From positions 58,939 to 122,938 of the forward strand of contig CAXFAF010000001.1 of NCBI GenBank assembly GCA_964001285.1: a stretch of DNA of 64,000 bases, read 5' to 3'. Position numbers and translations under genes: made by a program. Source of the DNA: AG-430-B22 sp964001285. Lineage in GTDB: Bacteria > Pseudomonadota > Alphaproteobacteria > MED-G09. Positions 9,249 to 18,552 of this stretch are shown piece after piece (within the stretch, counting starts at the first letter, position 1; the number at the start of each line of letters is the position of its first letter). Under the pieces are notes generated by a model that saw nothing but the letters and a program-made list of their open reading frames with translations, was not told where the DNA came from and did not search any database.

Positions 9249-9836
9249 ATGAAAATATTAGTAGAAAAATTAATGTGTGAACGTTCTGGAAAAAAGATCT
9301 TCGAGGATTTAAGCTTTTCTGTATTAGCTGGTCAAAAGCTTTTAATTAGGGGACCAAATGGATCAGGAAAAACAACATTACTTCGCGCAATAGCAGGTAT
9401 TTTACCACCTAAATTAGGTTTAATAGAAATAGATAATAGTGAAGAAATTTTTTTATTAGGTCATAATCAAGCTATTAAGGGTGATCTTACTGTTAAGGAG
9501 GATTTAGTCTTTTGGGCTAATTTTTATAAAAATAGATATGATGAGAATGTACTGGAAAAAGTTTTTCTTAAAAAAGATTTAAATACTCAATGTAAATATC
9601 TGTCTCAAGGACAAAGACAAAAATTGTCTTTAACGCGATTATTTTGTTCGAATAAAAAAATTTGGCTTCTTGATGAACCTTTTTCTTTTTTAGACTTAAA
9701 GACCTCCGAAAGTCTCATTAATGAAATAGATTATCATTGTATGGATGGTGGCATAGCTATTATTGTTTCTCACCAAAAATTAACAAAAGAACCTGATTTA
9801 ATTTTAGATTTAGGATCAATTGATGCGAATTTTTAA
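9249..9836 (+). CDS. ccmA: Heme exporter ATP-binding protein CcmA
   Basis: CcmA is the ATPase of the CcmABCD complex that releases holo-CcmE from CcmC. The 195-residue ABC protein has Walker A GPNGSGKTT at 35-43, the signature LSQGQ at 118-122 and Walker B IWLLDEP at 138-144, plus a switch histidine in IVSHQK. It starts at the base following the ccmF-ccmH stop and overlaps ccmB at its 3' end. Gene order with ccmA-ccmB after ccmF differs from the E. coli ccmABCDEFGH order, but the assignment is clear from context. Confidence 0.93.
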   Translation: MKILVEKLMCERSGKKIFEDLSFSVLAGQKLLIRGPNGSGKTTLLRAIAGILPPKLGLIEIDNSEEIFLLGHNQAIKGDLTVKEDLVFWANFYKNRYDENVLEKVFLKKDLNTQCKYLSQGQRQKLSLTRLFCSNKKIWLLDEPFSFLDLKTSESLINEIDYHCMDGGIAIIVSHQKLTKEPDLILDLGSIDANF

Positions 9837-10497
9837 CCTATTGTTATTAAAGGAGTTAAAAAAGGCTTTTTCTTTTAGGGCAAATTATATTTTTTGCTTA
9901 ATGTTTTATTCTTCTATTCTTTTTTTGGTATCAATTGGTGTTTCAGGACAAAGAGAAATATTAACTAATATAGCTCCAGGGATTATTTGGGTATCAGTTA
10001 TATTAGTATGCTTTCTTTCTTTTGAGGATGTTTATCACGAGGATTATAATGACGGGACCTTAGATCTTTATCTTGTAGAAAATATTACTTTATACAGCTT
10101 CTCATTACTAAAAAGTTTTTCTCATTGGTTCTCCAATTGTTTGCCAATTATTATTTTGACACCTCTTTTAGGGATTTTTATTAATCTTAATGAGGAGATT
10201 ATTTTACCCATACTAGTTACGCTATTAGTTGGAACTCCTGCGTTAAGTTTTATAGGCTGTATGGGCGCAAGCTTAACATTATCCATTAAATGGCATGGTT
10301 TAATTATGCCGATAATTATTCTTCCTTTGTTTATACCTGTTTTAATATTTGGCTCGGGAGCCATATCAACTATTTTATTTAGTGGTTTAGAAGAACTTTA
10401 CTTTAGGCAGGTAGCAATCTTATCTGGGATTAGTGGTCTGTCAGTTGTTTTCTGTCCTTTAATTTCATCTTATATTATAAGAACGAATTACGAATAA
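9823..10497 (+). CDS. ccmB: Heme exporter permease CcmB
   Basis: This is the membrane partner of CcmA, about 224 residues with six predicted helices and the family-typical sequences FRANYIFCLMFYSSILFLVS near the N terminus and EDYNDGTLDLYLVE. I prefer the ATG at 9823; a TTG three bases earlier is also possible. Either start lies inside the ccmA 3' end. The stop is three bases from the end of the convergent msrB gene, so the operon ends here. ccmG and ccmI are not found in the window. Confidence 0.92.
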   Translation: MRIFNLLLLKELKKAFSFRANYIFCLMFYSSILFLVSIGVSGQREILTNIAPGIIWVSVILVCFLSFEDVYHEDYNDGTLDLYLVENITLYSFSLLKSFSHWFSNCLPIIILTPLLGIFINLNEEIILPILVTLLVGTPALSFIGCMGASLTLSIKWHGLIMPIIILPLFIPVLIFGSGAISTILFSGLEELYFRQVAILSGISGLSVVFCPLISSYIIRTNYE

Positions 10498-10500
10498 TTT

Positions 10501-10863
10501 TTATTCTTCATCAGGTATAAATTTTAAAGCTAATCCGTTTATACAATATCTGAGACCGGTAGGTTTAGGGCCATCATTAAAAACATGCCCTAAATGTTCA
10601 CCAGATTTTGAAACAACTTCTGTCCTTACCATTCCATGAGATCGATCTTCTTTAAGAATTATATTATCAAGATTTGCATCGTAAAAACTTGGCCATCCAG
10701 TTCCTGATTCAAATTTATGCTCTGATTTGAAAACAGGCAGTTCTTTATCAGCTGTTACATAAACACCAGACCTTTTCTCATTAAGTAATTCACTTGTTCC
10801 AGGAACCTCAGTTCCGCAAGAATATAAAATTTCTTTCTGCTCTTCAGTTATTTTGTCGTTCAT
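10501..10863 (-). CDS. msrB: Peptide-methionine (R)-S-oxide reductase
   Basis: MsrB repairs the R form of methionine sulfoxide in proteins. Diagnostic motifs are GTEVPGTSELL, SGTGWPSFYDA, HLGHVFNDGP and the catalytic cysteine in RYCING (Cys107 from the chosen start). The structural zinc CxxC pairs found in many MsrB proteins are absent; zinc-free forms are known in the family. I chose the ATG at 10863 because GAGAGA lies just upstream; a TTG 12 bases earlier would add MREI. The gene is divergent from tRNA-Ser and convergent with ccmB. Confidence 0.93.
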   Translation of the reverse strand: MNDKITEEQKEILYSCGTEVPGTSELLNEKRSGVYVTADKELPVFKSEHKFESGTGWPSFYDANLDNIILKEDRSHGMVRTEVVSKSGEHLGHVFNDGPKPTGLRYCINGLALKFIPDEE

Positions 10864-10901
10864 AATCTCTCTCAATAAAGTTATATTTTAATAACTTTAC
10901 A

Positions 10902-10929
10902 TTGATAAGTAAAATGGGCATTTTAAATA
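10902..10929 (+). promoter_or_regulatory. Possible sigma70 promoter for tRNA-Ser
   Basis: TTGATA is followed after 16 bases by TAAATA, ending about 13 bases before the tRNA. In an AT-rich genome such matches are common, so this is tentative; the position is right for tRNA transcription. Confidence 0.3.
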
Positions 10930-10942
10930 ATATATATTTTTA

Positions 10943-11032
<90 letters not shown>

Positions 11033-11045
11033 TCGGGAGGTAGAA

Positions 11046-13058
11046 TTGAAGTTTTTAATAGTATTTATTTTTTTGTTGTTGGTGAGTTGTTCTGATTCTT
11101 CTCAGGAAGTTAAGGATTATAAAATAAAGGATTCATCTGAATATGTTCAGAGTAAAGATTACAATGTTGATAGAAATGTTTATTTTGGAGATACGCATGT
11201 TCATACAAAATATTCTTTTGATGCATTTATATTTGGCACAACAAATTCACCCGATGATGCTTATAAATATGCTAAAGGTGGAACTATCCAGCATCCTTTA
11301 GGGTTTGATATGACATTAAGAGAGCCCTTAGATTTTTATGCTGTTACTGATCATGGTTTTTTTATGGGAATGATGGATGGTTGGGCTAACCCCAATTCAA
11401 GAGCAGGAAAACATCCGGCTGCTAAGCCTTTTCACAATTTAAACAGAAAGGAAAATCTAACAGTTGAAAGCGGCCTGGAAAGAATAACTTTTTTTAGAGA
11501 TCAAGTAAGAAGCGGAGCTGGGGCACAATTAGGAGGTTGGTTTTCCTTATTAAAAGCTTATTTAACTAATAATAATTCTTTAGCTGTAGATGCCTTTGAT
11601 TATGAAACCCATAAATCAGCTTGGTCTGATGTTGCAAGAGCAGCGGAAGAACATAATGATCCTGGTAAATTTACTACTTTTATAGCATATGAATATACCG
11701 CCTCAACTAACATAGACAATGAAAACCTTCATAGAAATGTGATTTTTAGAACTTCGAAAGCCCCTGTTAGACCATATTCAAGAATTGATTCTCTGAATCC
11801 TGAGGATTTATGGAATACTATGGATAAATGGAGAGAAAAGGGAATAGATTCGCTCGCAATACCTCACAACAGTAATGGTTCCAATGGTCGTATGTTTGAG
11901 ATGCACAAATCAAATGGTGAGGCTATAGATAAGGAGTATTCATCCCAGAGAATGAGAAATGAACCTATTGTTGAAGTTACCCAAGTTAAAGGAACTTCTG
12001 ATACGCATCCCATTTTATCACCAAACGATGAATGGGCAGATTTTGAAATAATGAACTCAAGAGTAGGTAGTGTACCACCAACATACAGTGGACCAGATGG
12101 AAGTTATGTAAGAGATGCGCTTTTAAAAGGTTTAACGCTTGAACAATTAGATAGAGGAAACCCCTATACTTTTGGTTTAATTGGTTCTAGCGATACCCAT
12201 ACGGCAGCTTCTTCATTCGATGAAAGTAATTATTTTTCAAAGGTAGGGATTTTAGATGGAATTCCACAAGGACGTGGTTCAGTAGGCCTTTCTGAGGAGC
12301 AATTAGATATTTTTATAAATGTACCGGAAGATCAAAGAATTTTTAGGTATTCGGAAGAACAAGGAGAAAAATATCTTGAAACAGGATTTAGTCAATGGAG
12401 TGCTTCTGGGATTGCGGCTGTATGGGCTGAAGAAAACACAAGAGAGTCAATTTTTTCTTCCTTTAAAAGAAAAGAAACTTATGCAACAACCGGAAACAGA
12501 ATTCTTCTAAGATTTTTTGGTGGTTTTAACTTAAGTGAAATGGACATAAATTCTTCTTCTCTCATTGGTGAATTATACGATAGGGGGGTCCCGATGGGAG
12601 GTAATCTCATTAATTCCAATGATGATATACCTAATTTTATTGTCTGGGCAAAAAAAGCTAGTAATGGGGCAAATCTTCAAAGGGTACAAATTATAAAAGG
12701 CTGGGTTGACAAATGGTCATCAGAACCTTCCGAAAAAGTTTATGATGTTATTTGTTCAGATGGTTTGCAGGTTGATCCAGCAACAAATAGATGTCCAGAT
12801 AATGGCGCTAAAGTTAATATAAGTGATTGTTCTATTACAGATAATGTAGGAAGTGAAGAGTTAAAAATTTTGTGGTCTGATCCGGAATTTGATCCTGAGG
12901 TAAAGGCTTTTTATTATGTAAGGGTTTTAGAAAATCCTACTTGTAGATGGTCAACATGGGACGCTATTCGAGCTGGATCGAGTCCAAGACCAGAATTAAA
13001 ACCAACTATCCAAGAAAGAGCTTGGTCTTCTCCTATTTGGTATATTCCATCAAAGTAA
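11046..13058 (+). CDS. DUF3604 family lipoprotein, PHP-like putative metal-dependent hydrolase
   Basis: The 670-residue protein begins with a lipoprotein signal (FIFLLLVSC, lipid-modified Cys15), so it should be anchored in a membrane and face the periplasm or outside. DUF3604 motifs are strong: GDTHVHTKYSFDA at about 48-60, AVTDHGFFMG near 105, IPHNSNGSNG and GSSDTH, a pattern of His and Asp residues suggestive of a PHP-type metal centre. The start is TTG with GGGAGG five bases before it. The function of this family is not established; it is widespread in marine bacteria. A parvulin-like gene follows after one base and probably forms an operon with it. Confidence 0.88.
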   Translation: MKFLIVFIFLLLVSCSDSSQEVKDYKIKDSSEYVQSKDYNVDRNVYFGDTHVHTKYSFDAFIFGTTNSPDDAYKYAKGGTIQHPLGFDMTLREPLDFYAVTDHGFFMGMMDGWANPNSRAGKHPAAKPFHNLNRKENLTVESGLERITFFRDQVRSGAGAQLGGWFSLLKAYLTNNNSLAVDAFDYETHKSAWSDVARAAEEHNDPGKFTTFIAYEYTASTNIDNENLHRNVIFRTSKAPVRPYSRIDSLNPEDLWNTMDKWREKGIDSLAIPHNSNGSNGRMFEMHKSNGEAIDKEYSSQRMRNEPIVEVTQVKGTSDTHPILSPNDEWADFEIMNSRVGSVPPTYSGPDGSYVRDALLKGLTLEQLDRGNPYTFGLIGSSDTHTAASSFDESNYFSKVGILDGIPQGRGSVGLSEEQLDIFINVPEDQRIFRYSEEQGEKYLETGFSQWSASGIAAVWAEENTRESIFSSFKRKETYATTGNRILLRFFGGFNLSEMDINSSSLIGELYDRGVPMGGNLINSNDDIPNFIVWAKKASNGANLQRVQIIKGWVDKWSSEPSEKVYDVICSDGLQVDPATNRCPDNGAKVNISDCSITDNVGSEELKILWSDPEFDPEVKAFYYVRVLENPTCRWSTWDAIRAGSSPRPELKPTIQERAWSSPIWYIPSK

Positions 13059-13059
13059 A

Positions 13060-13851
13060 GTGAGAAAAAGACTTCTAATATTTTTTGGTGTTTTGCTAGG
13101 ATGTATTGTTCTCTTTTTCGGAATAAACCTATCTGATAAGGATACAATTTATATATCTGATTCAGAGGTTATTAATCTTTTAACTATTTGGGAAAATCAG
13201 ACTGGAAGAGCTCCAAATACAAATGAAATAAAAATGATTGTTGACAGTTTAATTGAAGAAGAAATTTTATATAGGGAATCTTTAAAACTAGGTTTAGACA
13301 AAAATGATAAAATAATTAAACGAAGATTAATTCAAAAGCTTGAATTTTTTAAAGAAGGAGAATTTATAGAAAATTTTGACGAAAAGGATTTGATAGATTT
13401 TTATCAGGAAAATTTAGATCTTTATAAAAAGAACAAAGGATATTCGTTTCAGCATATTTTTTTATCTAAATCAGAAGATAACGGCGAAAGAATTAATCTA
13501 ATATTAAAGAATTTAAGGGGCAATCTTGATAATTCATATGGCGATCCTTTTATTCTTGGTAATAGTTTTGTAGAAAGAAATTTTTTAGAAATAGATTCGG
13601 ATTTCGGAAAAGGGTTTTCAAGTAATTTTGATACTATTGTAAAAAACAAATGGTCCGGACCTTTTGAATCTATATATGGAGATCATTTAATATTCATCCT
13701 AGAAGTTTTTCCAGAAGAGATTTTACCATTTGAAGAAGTTAAACAATCTGTGATTAAGAATTATAATAATAGTTTAAAAGAAGAAGCAATGAAGAGGTAT
13801 ATTTATTCTGTTAAAAATAAATATGATGTTATCATTGGAGAATATAGGTAA
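13060..13851 (+). CDS. Membrane-anchored parvulin-like peptidyl-prolyl isomerase (PpiC/SurA-type)
   Basis: This 263-residue protein starts with GTG, has one N-terminal membrane helix (about 5-24) and then a SurA/PpiD-like helical region with LIEEEILYRESLKLGL near residues 68-83. The C-terminal half resembles a rotamase domain, with YSFQHIFLSKS and WSGPFESIYGDHLIFILEV. It would act on the periplasmic side. It lies one base after the DUF3604 gene. That pairing suggests a role in folding or exporting its neighbour, but this is inference. Catalytic competence cannot be judged because some canonical rotamase residues are not obvious. Confidence 0.75.
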   Translation: MRKRLLIFFGVLLGCIVLFFGINLSDKDTIYISDSEVINLLTIWENQTGRAPNTNEIKMIVDSLIEEEILYRESLKLGLDKNDKIIKRRLIQKLEFFKEGEFIENFDEKDLIDFYQENLDLYKKNKGYSFQHIFLSKSEDNGERINLILKNLRGNLDNSYGDPFILGNSFVERNFLEIDSDFGKGFSSNFDTIVKNKWSGPFESIYGDHLIFILEVFPEEILPFEEVKQSVIKNYNNSLKEEAMKRYIYSVKNKYDVIIGEYR

Positions 13852-13893
13852 TATTCTTTATATAGAAATAGTAATTAATTTTGGTGGGTATCT

Positions 13894-14769
13894 ATGTTTA
13901 AAGGATCAATCGTAGCTTTAGTAACGCCTTTTAAGAATGACGAAATAGACGAAAAAGCATTAAGAAAACTAGTTGAATGGCATATTTCTGAAGGTACTAA
14001 TGGTATTGTGCCTGTTGGTACAACTGGTGAAAGCCCTACTTTAGATCATCCTGAACATGAGAAAGTCGTAGAAATAGTAATAGATCAATGTAACAAAAGG
14101 ATTCCAGTAATTGCAGGAACAGGATCTAATTCAACAAGAGAGGCAATTAATCTTTTAAAACATGCTGAAAATGCAGGAGCAGATGCTGCTCTAGTAGTTA
14201 CCCCATATTACAATAAACCTACACCTGAGGGCATTTATGCCCATTATCAGGCTTTAGATAAAGCTTCATCGGGATTACCAATTATAGTTTACAATATTCC
14301 TTCTAGATCAGTTATAGATATTCAGCCTCATTTAATGGGAGAAATATCCAAGATAGATTCAGTTATAGGGGTTAAGGATGCGACAAGCGAAATTTCTAGG
14401 GTTAAAAGTCATAATGATCTTTGTGTTGATGGCTTTCTTCAATTATCTGGAGAAGATGAAACAATCTATGAATATATGAAAAGTGGTGGACATGGATGTA
14501 TTTCTGTTACGGCAAATATATTTCCAAAGATTTGTTCGGAAATGCACCAATCTTTTTTAGCGGGGAATTTTGAAGAAGCAAAGAAGTTAAATGATATTTT
14601 AATGCCATTTCATAAAGCTCTATTCATTGAAACAAGCCCTTCACCAGTAAAATATGTTCTAAGTAGAATGAAACTAATTGATTACGAATTAAGGTTACCT
14701 CTTGTTAAAATTAGAAATGAAACAAGAGAACTATTAGATAAATTAATTAATGATCTTGAGCTAATTTAA
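13894..14769 (+). CDS. dapA: 4-hydroxy-tetrahydrodipicolinate synthase
   Basis: DapA condenses pyruvate with aspartate semialdehyde in lysine and diaminopimelate synthesis. The 291-residue TIM barrel has GTTGESPTL with Thr44-Thr45, the catalytic Tyr133 in VYNIPSR and the Schiff-base Lys161 in GVKDAT. An in-frame ATG follows the GGTGGG region. Its TAA shares one base with the smpB ATG, so the two are probably translated together. All active-site residues appear intact. Confidence 0.97.
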   Translation: MFKGSIVALVTPFKNDEIDEKALRKLVEWHISEGTNGIVPVGTTGESPTLDHPEHEKVVEIVIDQCNKRIPVIAGTGSNSTREAINLLKHAENAGADAALVVTPYYNKPTPEGIYAHYQALDKASSGLPIIVYNIPSRSVIDIQPHLMGEISKIDSVIGVKDATSEISRVKSHNDLCVDGFLQLSGEDETIYEYMKSGGHGCISVTANIFPKICSEMHQSFLAGNFEEAKKLNDILMPFHKALFIETSPSPVKYVLSRMKLIDYELRLPLVKIRNETRELLDKLINDLELI

Positions 14770-15257
14770 TGTCTTCTAAATCAGGAGGAAGAAAGAAATC
14801 TCAAAACGGCAAAACTATTATTGCGGATAATAGAAAGGCCACTTTTTTATATGAAATAGACGATCTTTTTGAGGCAGGAATAGTCTTAACTGGTTCAGAG
14901 ATTAAAAGCATAAGGCAAAACAAAATTAACATTAAAGAATCTTATGCAAGTGCAGAAGAGGGAGAAATATTCCTGATTAATTCTAATATTCCAAGATATC
15001 AAAATTCTAATTCCATTAATTATAATCCTAAAAGAAAAAGAAAGTTATTGTTAAACAAAAAAGAGATAAATAAGCTTTTTGCATCAACACAAAAAAAGGG
15101 CATGTCAATTGTACCTACAAAAATGTACTTCAATAAAAAAGGATTAGCAAAAATTGAAATAGGGTTGGGCAAAGGTAGAAAAATGCATGATAAAAGAGAG
15201 GTTAAGAAGACAAGAGACTGGGAAAGACAAAAATCACGTTTATTAAAGAACAAATAA
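14769..15257 (+). CDS. smpB: tmRNA-binding protein SmpB
   Basis: SmpB binds tmRNA and brings it to stalled ribosomes in trans-translation. The 162-residue protein has the OB-fold core with RKATFLYEIDDLFEAGIVL, the conserved TGSEIKSIRQ and the basic C-terminal tail KKTRDWERQKSRLLKNK that enters the mRNA channel. It overlaps dapA by one base. The tmRNA gene itself was not found in this window. The gene ends convergently with the uracil-DNA glycosylase gene after five bases. Confidence 0.97.
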   Translation: MSSKSGGRKKSQNGKTIIADNRKATFLYEIDDLFEAGIVLTGSEIKSIRQNKINIKESYASAEEGEIFLINSNIPRYQNSNSINYNPKRKRKLLLNKKEINKLFASTQKKGMSIVPTKMYFNKKGLAKIEIGLGKGRKMHDKREVKKTRDWERQKSRLLKNK

Positions 15258-15262
15258 TTTTT

Positions 15263-15895
15263 TTAAATTAATTTTTTTGCCTTTATAAAAATATCATCAA
15301 ACATTTTATTTGTAAGCCTACCTGTATTAGTATTATATCTAGAACAGTGATAACTATCAATTAATGTATAATTTTCAAGATAATGCTCTTTACTATGTGA
15401 AAAAGGAAACTTGTTTTGTTTAAGATTATGAATTGAAATAATGCTTCTATGAGCAATATGTCCAAGTGCAATAATAACCTTTAAATTTTTATGATTAATA
15501 ATGGTATTTAATAAATATGATTTACAATTATTTATTTCTTCTGCGGACGGTTTGTTTTTTGGAGGCACGCATCTTACTGAATTTGTAATAGTACAATTCC
15601 TTAATTTTAGACCATCGTTTTTATTTGCCTTATATTTTCCATTTGATAAACCAAATTTTTCTAATGTTTCATAAAGTAAATCACCTGCAAAATCTCCAGT
15701 AAAAGGCCTTCCTGTCTTATTGGCCCCTTTTAAACCTGGAGCTAGACCAACGATCATTATTTCTGAAGTTACATTACCAAAATTAGGTACTGGTTCGTTA
15801 AACCATTTAGGGTAATTAATTTTGTTATTTTTCCTAAATTCGAACAATCGATTACATTGAGAGCAATTTTTTTTTGGTTCTGTTAAATTTTGCAT
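15263..15895 (-). CDS. Uracil-DNA glycosylase, family 5 (UDGb) with Fe-S cluster
   Basis: The 210-residue enzyme excises uracil (and in this family other deaminated bases) from DNA. Motif 1 reads GLAPGLKGANKTGRPFTGD (about 50-68), with alanine rather than a catalytic acid after GL, and motif 2 is SYHCSRYNTNTGRLT, both typical of family 5. Cys11, Cys14, Cys109 and Cys124 are placed to bind a 4Fe-4S cluster. The gene stands alone on the minus strand between smpB and rpoZ. Confidence 0.9.
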   Translation of the reverse strand: MQNLTEPKKNCSQCNRLFEFRKNNKINYPKWFNEPVPNFGNVTSEIMIVGLAPGLKGANKTGRPFTGDFAGDLLYETLEKFGLSNGKYKANKNDGLKLRNCTITNSVRCVPPKNKPSAEEINNCKSYLLNTIINHKNLKVIIALGHIAHRSIISIHNLKQNKFPFSHSKEHYLENYTLIDSYHCSRYNTNTGRLTNKMFDDIFIKAKKLI

Positions 15896-16002
15896 AAATA
15901 ATTTATATTATTTAATTAGGAATAATTATATTAAATAATATTTACTAAAAACTTGAATTTAGAGTTCTTTAATGATTAATAGGTTTTTTTAGGGATAAAA
16001 TT

Positions 16003-16425
16003 ATGGCAAGAGTCACAGTAGAAGATTGTGTAGATAAAGTAGAGAGCAGATTCGATCTGGTTCTTTATTCTGCTTTTAGATCAAGAGAGATGGCTGAAGG
16101 AGCAGAGCTACAAGTTGAAAGAGAGAACGATAAGAATCCTGTTGTTGCTTTAAGAGAAATTGCTGAAAATAAATTGAAATCTGCGGATCTGGAAGAAGAT
16201 TTAATTGAAAGCCTTCAAACACAAATTGATGTTGATGAAGCAGATGAAGATTATATTCCTTTAATACCCCAAGAAAATGATTCATTAGGTACAAGTGCCG
16301 AAGATAATGATGATTCTGAAAAAGAATCTGAAGAACCTGAACAAAAACAAATGACTGAAGAAGAGTTGTTAAAGGCTATTGAAGATAATCTTAATGATAA
16401 GAAAAATACAAGGCGTTCGTTTTAA
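16003..16425 (+). CDS. rpoZ: DNA-directed RNA polymerase omega subunit
   Basis: Omega helps assemble RNA polymerase and binds ppGpp in many proteobacteria. The start MARVTVEDCVDKVESRFDLV is diagnostic, followed by SAFRSREM. At 140 residues the protein is longer than the roughly 90 of E. coli, owing to a strongly acidic tail (for example EDNDDSEKESEEPEQK), which is common among alphaproteobacteria. It is followed after a short gap by the (p)ppGpp synthetase gene, the usual rpoZ-spoT arrangement. Confidence 0.97.
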   Translation: MARVTVEDCVDKVESRFDLVLYSAFRSREMAEGAELQVERENDKNPVVALREIAENKLKSADLEEDLIESLQTQIDVDEADEDYIPLIPQENDSLGTSAEDNDDSEKESEEPEQKQMTEEELLKAIEDNLNDKKNTRRSF

Positions 16426-16439
16426 TATAGGAAGATTTG

Positions 16440-18551
16440 ATGCGTGAAAACGATTTGGTTGATCGCATAACTTCATACAATCCAAAGGTTGATACTAGGG
16501 AAATAAAAAAAGCATTTCAATTTGGAATGCTTATGCACGGAGACCAATTAAGGGAATCTGGAGATCCTTATTTTTCTCATCCTATTGAAGTAGCTAACAT
16601 TCTTGCGGAATTAAACTTGGACACCTCATCAGTTGTATGTGCTCTTTTGCATGATACAATAGAAGATACAAAGGCAACTATTAAAGATATTAAAGATAAT
16701 TTTGGTAAAGAAATTGCAAAACTCGTTGATGGCGTAACCAAATTAAACGAGCTTGAAAGCAAACCAGATCAATCAAAAGCAGCAGAAGATTTTAGAAAGT
16801 TAATTCTTGCTAGTTCTTCGGATATAAGAGTTTTGCTCATTAAAATTGCAGACAGATTACATAATATGAGAACTCTTAAGTATTTAAAGAATAAAAATAG
16901 AAGAAAAAGAATTGCTACTGAAACACTTGAAATTTATGCGCCACTAGCAGCAAGAATAGGTATGCATGAAATGCGCGAGGAACTTGAAGATCTAGCATTT
17001 TCTGAAACCGAACCAGAAATTCGTTCAATTCTTTTTGAAAGAATTAAAGTTTCAAAAAAGAAAAATAATAAGATTGTAAAAGAAATTACAGATAAGATTT
17101 CTAAAATACTTAAATTAAATAATGTTAAGGCTCTTGTTTCCGGAAGAGAAAAATCTATTTATTCTGTCTGGCAAAAGTTAGAAAATAAGAACAAGTCTTT
17201 AGAACAATTATCTGATCTTTTTGGTTTTAGAATTTATGTTGACGAGTTGGTTGATTGTTATTCAGTTCTTGGTGTTTTACATCAAAACTGGCAAGCAGTT
17301 CCTGGTTTATTTAAAGATTATATATCTACTCCTAAAAAGAATGGTTATCAGTCAATTCATACAACTTTAGTTGGACCTAGTAATCATAGGGTGGAAATCC
17401 AAATTAGAACAAAAGAAATGCATGAAATTAATGAGAGAGGAGTTGCGGCTCATTGGGCCTATAAAGATAAAAAATCTATAAATGAAAAGGATTTAAATTC
17501 TATATCTTGGATGGCTGATTTAATTGATATCTTGCAAAGAGACGGGGCTACGGACGAGTTTCTTGAAAACACCAGATTAGAACTTTCTCATGATCAAGTA
17601 TATTGCTTTACCCCTAAAGGAAGACTCATCGCATTGCCTCAAGATTCTACTGCATTAGATTTTGCTTTTGCTTTGCATACTGATTTAGGTCTTTTTTGTT
17701 CAGGAGTTAAAATAAATGGTGAAATAAAACCAAGAAGAACAAAACTTAATAATGGTGATGAAGTAGAAATAATTAAATCTAAAACTCCCGTTCCCCTTGA
17801 ATCATACGAAGATTTAGTCACAACCGGAAGATCAAAATCTTCTATTAGAAAGGCTATAAAGGAAAATAAGATAAAAAATCAAAGGCTATTAGGAAAAGAA
17901 ATCATTAAAAGTGTATTTTCATCTCATAGAAAAAAGCCCACCAGAGATGTTTTGGAAAGATCATTTGGCCCATTAAATGTTAAATCTTTAGTTGAACTCT
18001 ATCAATTGGTTGGATCCGGGAAATCATCAGGTTCTGAAGTTTATGATCATGTTTTCCCAAATACGAAAAGAAAGACTAAAAGGAAAAGATTTTACGGAAA
18101 GAACTTATCATTACCTATATCAGGATTATTACCTGATATGACAGTAAGGTTTCAAAAGAATTCTTTTTTAGTTCCAGGAGATAATATTATTGGAATTACA
18201 TTACCAGGAAAGGGTATAACTATATACCACGCTAAGGATGAGAAATTGCATGATTATGAAAATAATCCTGAAAGATGGCTTAGATTGAATTGGAAAAAGG
18301 AAATCGATGTTACTTTTACAGCCCGAATAATGTTAAGTATTATAAATGAAGTTGGTTCGTTAGGCGTTATTAGCGCCGCAATAGCTGATTATGGAGGTAA
18401 TATTTCTAACTTAATTTTAACTGAAAAAGACACTGATTTTTATAATCTAAGAATAGATATTGATGTAGATGATAAAAAGCATATAGAAAATATTATTAAA
18501 AGTTTAAATGGGCTTCCAGAAATTAGTTCTGTTAAAAGGGTAACTCATTAA
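16440..18551 (+). CDS. spoT: Bifunctional (p)ppGpp synthetase/hydrolase (Rel/SpoT)
   Basis: This enzyme makes and degrades the stringent-response alarmone. Domains in order are an HD hydrolase (His71-Asp72 in LLHDTIEDT), a synthetase domain (about 235-345, with EKSIYSVWQKL, FGFRIYVDEL and NGYQSIHTT), a TGS domain (about 390-450, with VYCFTPKGRLIALP) and a C-terminal ACT domain. Both catalytic halves look intact, so it is probably the single Rel-type enzyme of the cell. I chose the ATG at 16440 after AGGAAG; a TTG sits three bases upstream. It lies between rpoZ and pyrE. Confidence 0.96.
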   Translation: MRENDLVDRITSYNPKVDTREIKKAFQFGMLMHGDQLRESGDPYFSHPIEVANILAELNLDTSSVVCALLHDTIEDTKATIKDIKDNFGKEIAKLVDGVTKLNELESKPDQSKAAEDFRKLILASSSDIRVLLIKIADRLHNMRTLKYLKNKNRRKRIATETLEIYAPLAARIGMHEMREELEDLAFSETEPEIRSILFERIKVSKKKNNKIVKEITDKISKILKLNNVKALVSGREKSIYSVWQKLENKNKSLEQLSDLFGFRIYVDELVDCYSVLGVLHQNWQAVPGLFKDYISTPKKNGYQSIHTTLVGPSNHRVEIQIRTKEMHEINERGVAAHWAYKDKKSINEKDLNSISWMADLIDILQRDGATDEFLENTRLELSHDQVYCFTPKGRLIALPQDSTALDFAFALHTDLGLFCSGVKINGEIKPRRTKLNNGDEVEIIKSKTPVPLESYEDLVTTGRSKSSIRKAIKENKIKNQRLLGKEIIKSVFSSHRKKPTRDVLERSFGPLNVKSLVELYQLVGSGKSSGSEVYDHVFPNTKRKTKRKRFYGKNLSLPISGLLPDMTVRFQKNSFLVPGDNIIGITLPGKGITIYHAKDEKLHDYENNPERWLRLNWKKEIDVTFTARIMLSIINEVGSLGVISAAIADYGGNISNLILTEKDTDFYNLRIDIDVDDKKHIENIIKSLNGLPEISSVKRVTH

Positions 18552-18552
18552 T

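Noticed and set aside
10492..10506. GAATAA-TTT-TTATTC as a terminator between ccmB and msrB
   Set aside because: The stem is almost entirely A-T with no following T-run; too weak to support.
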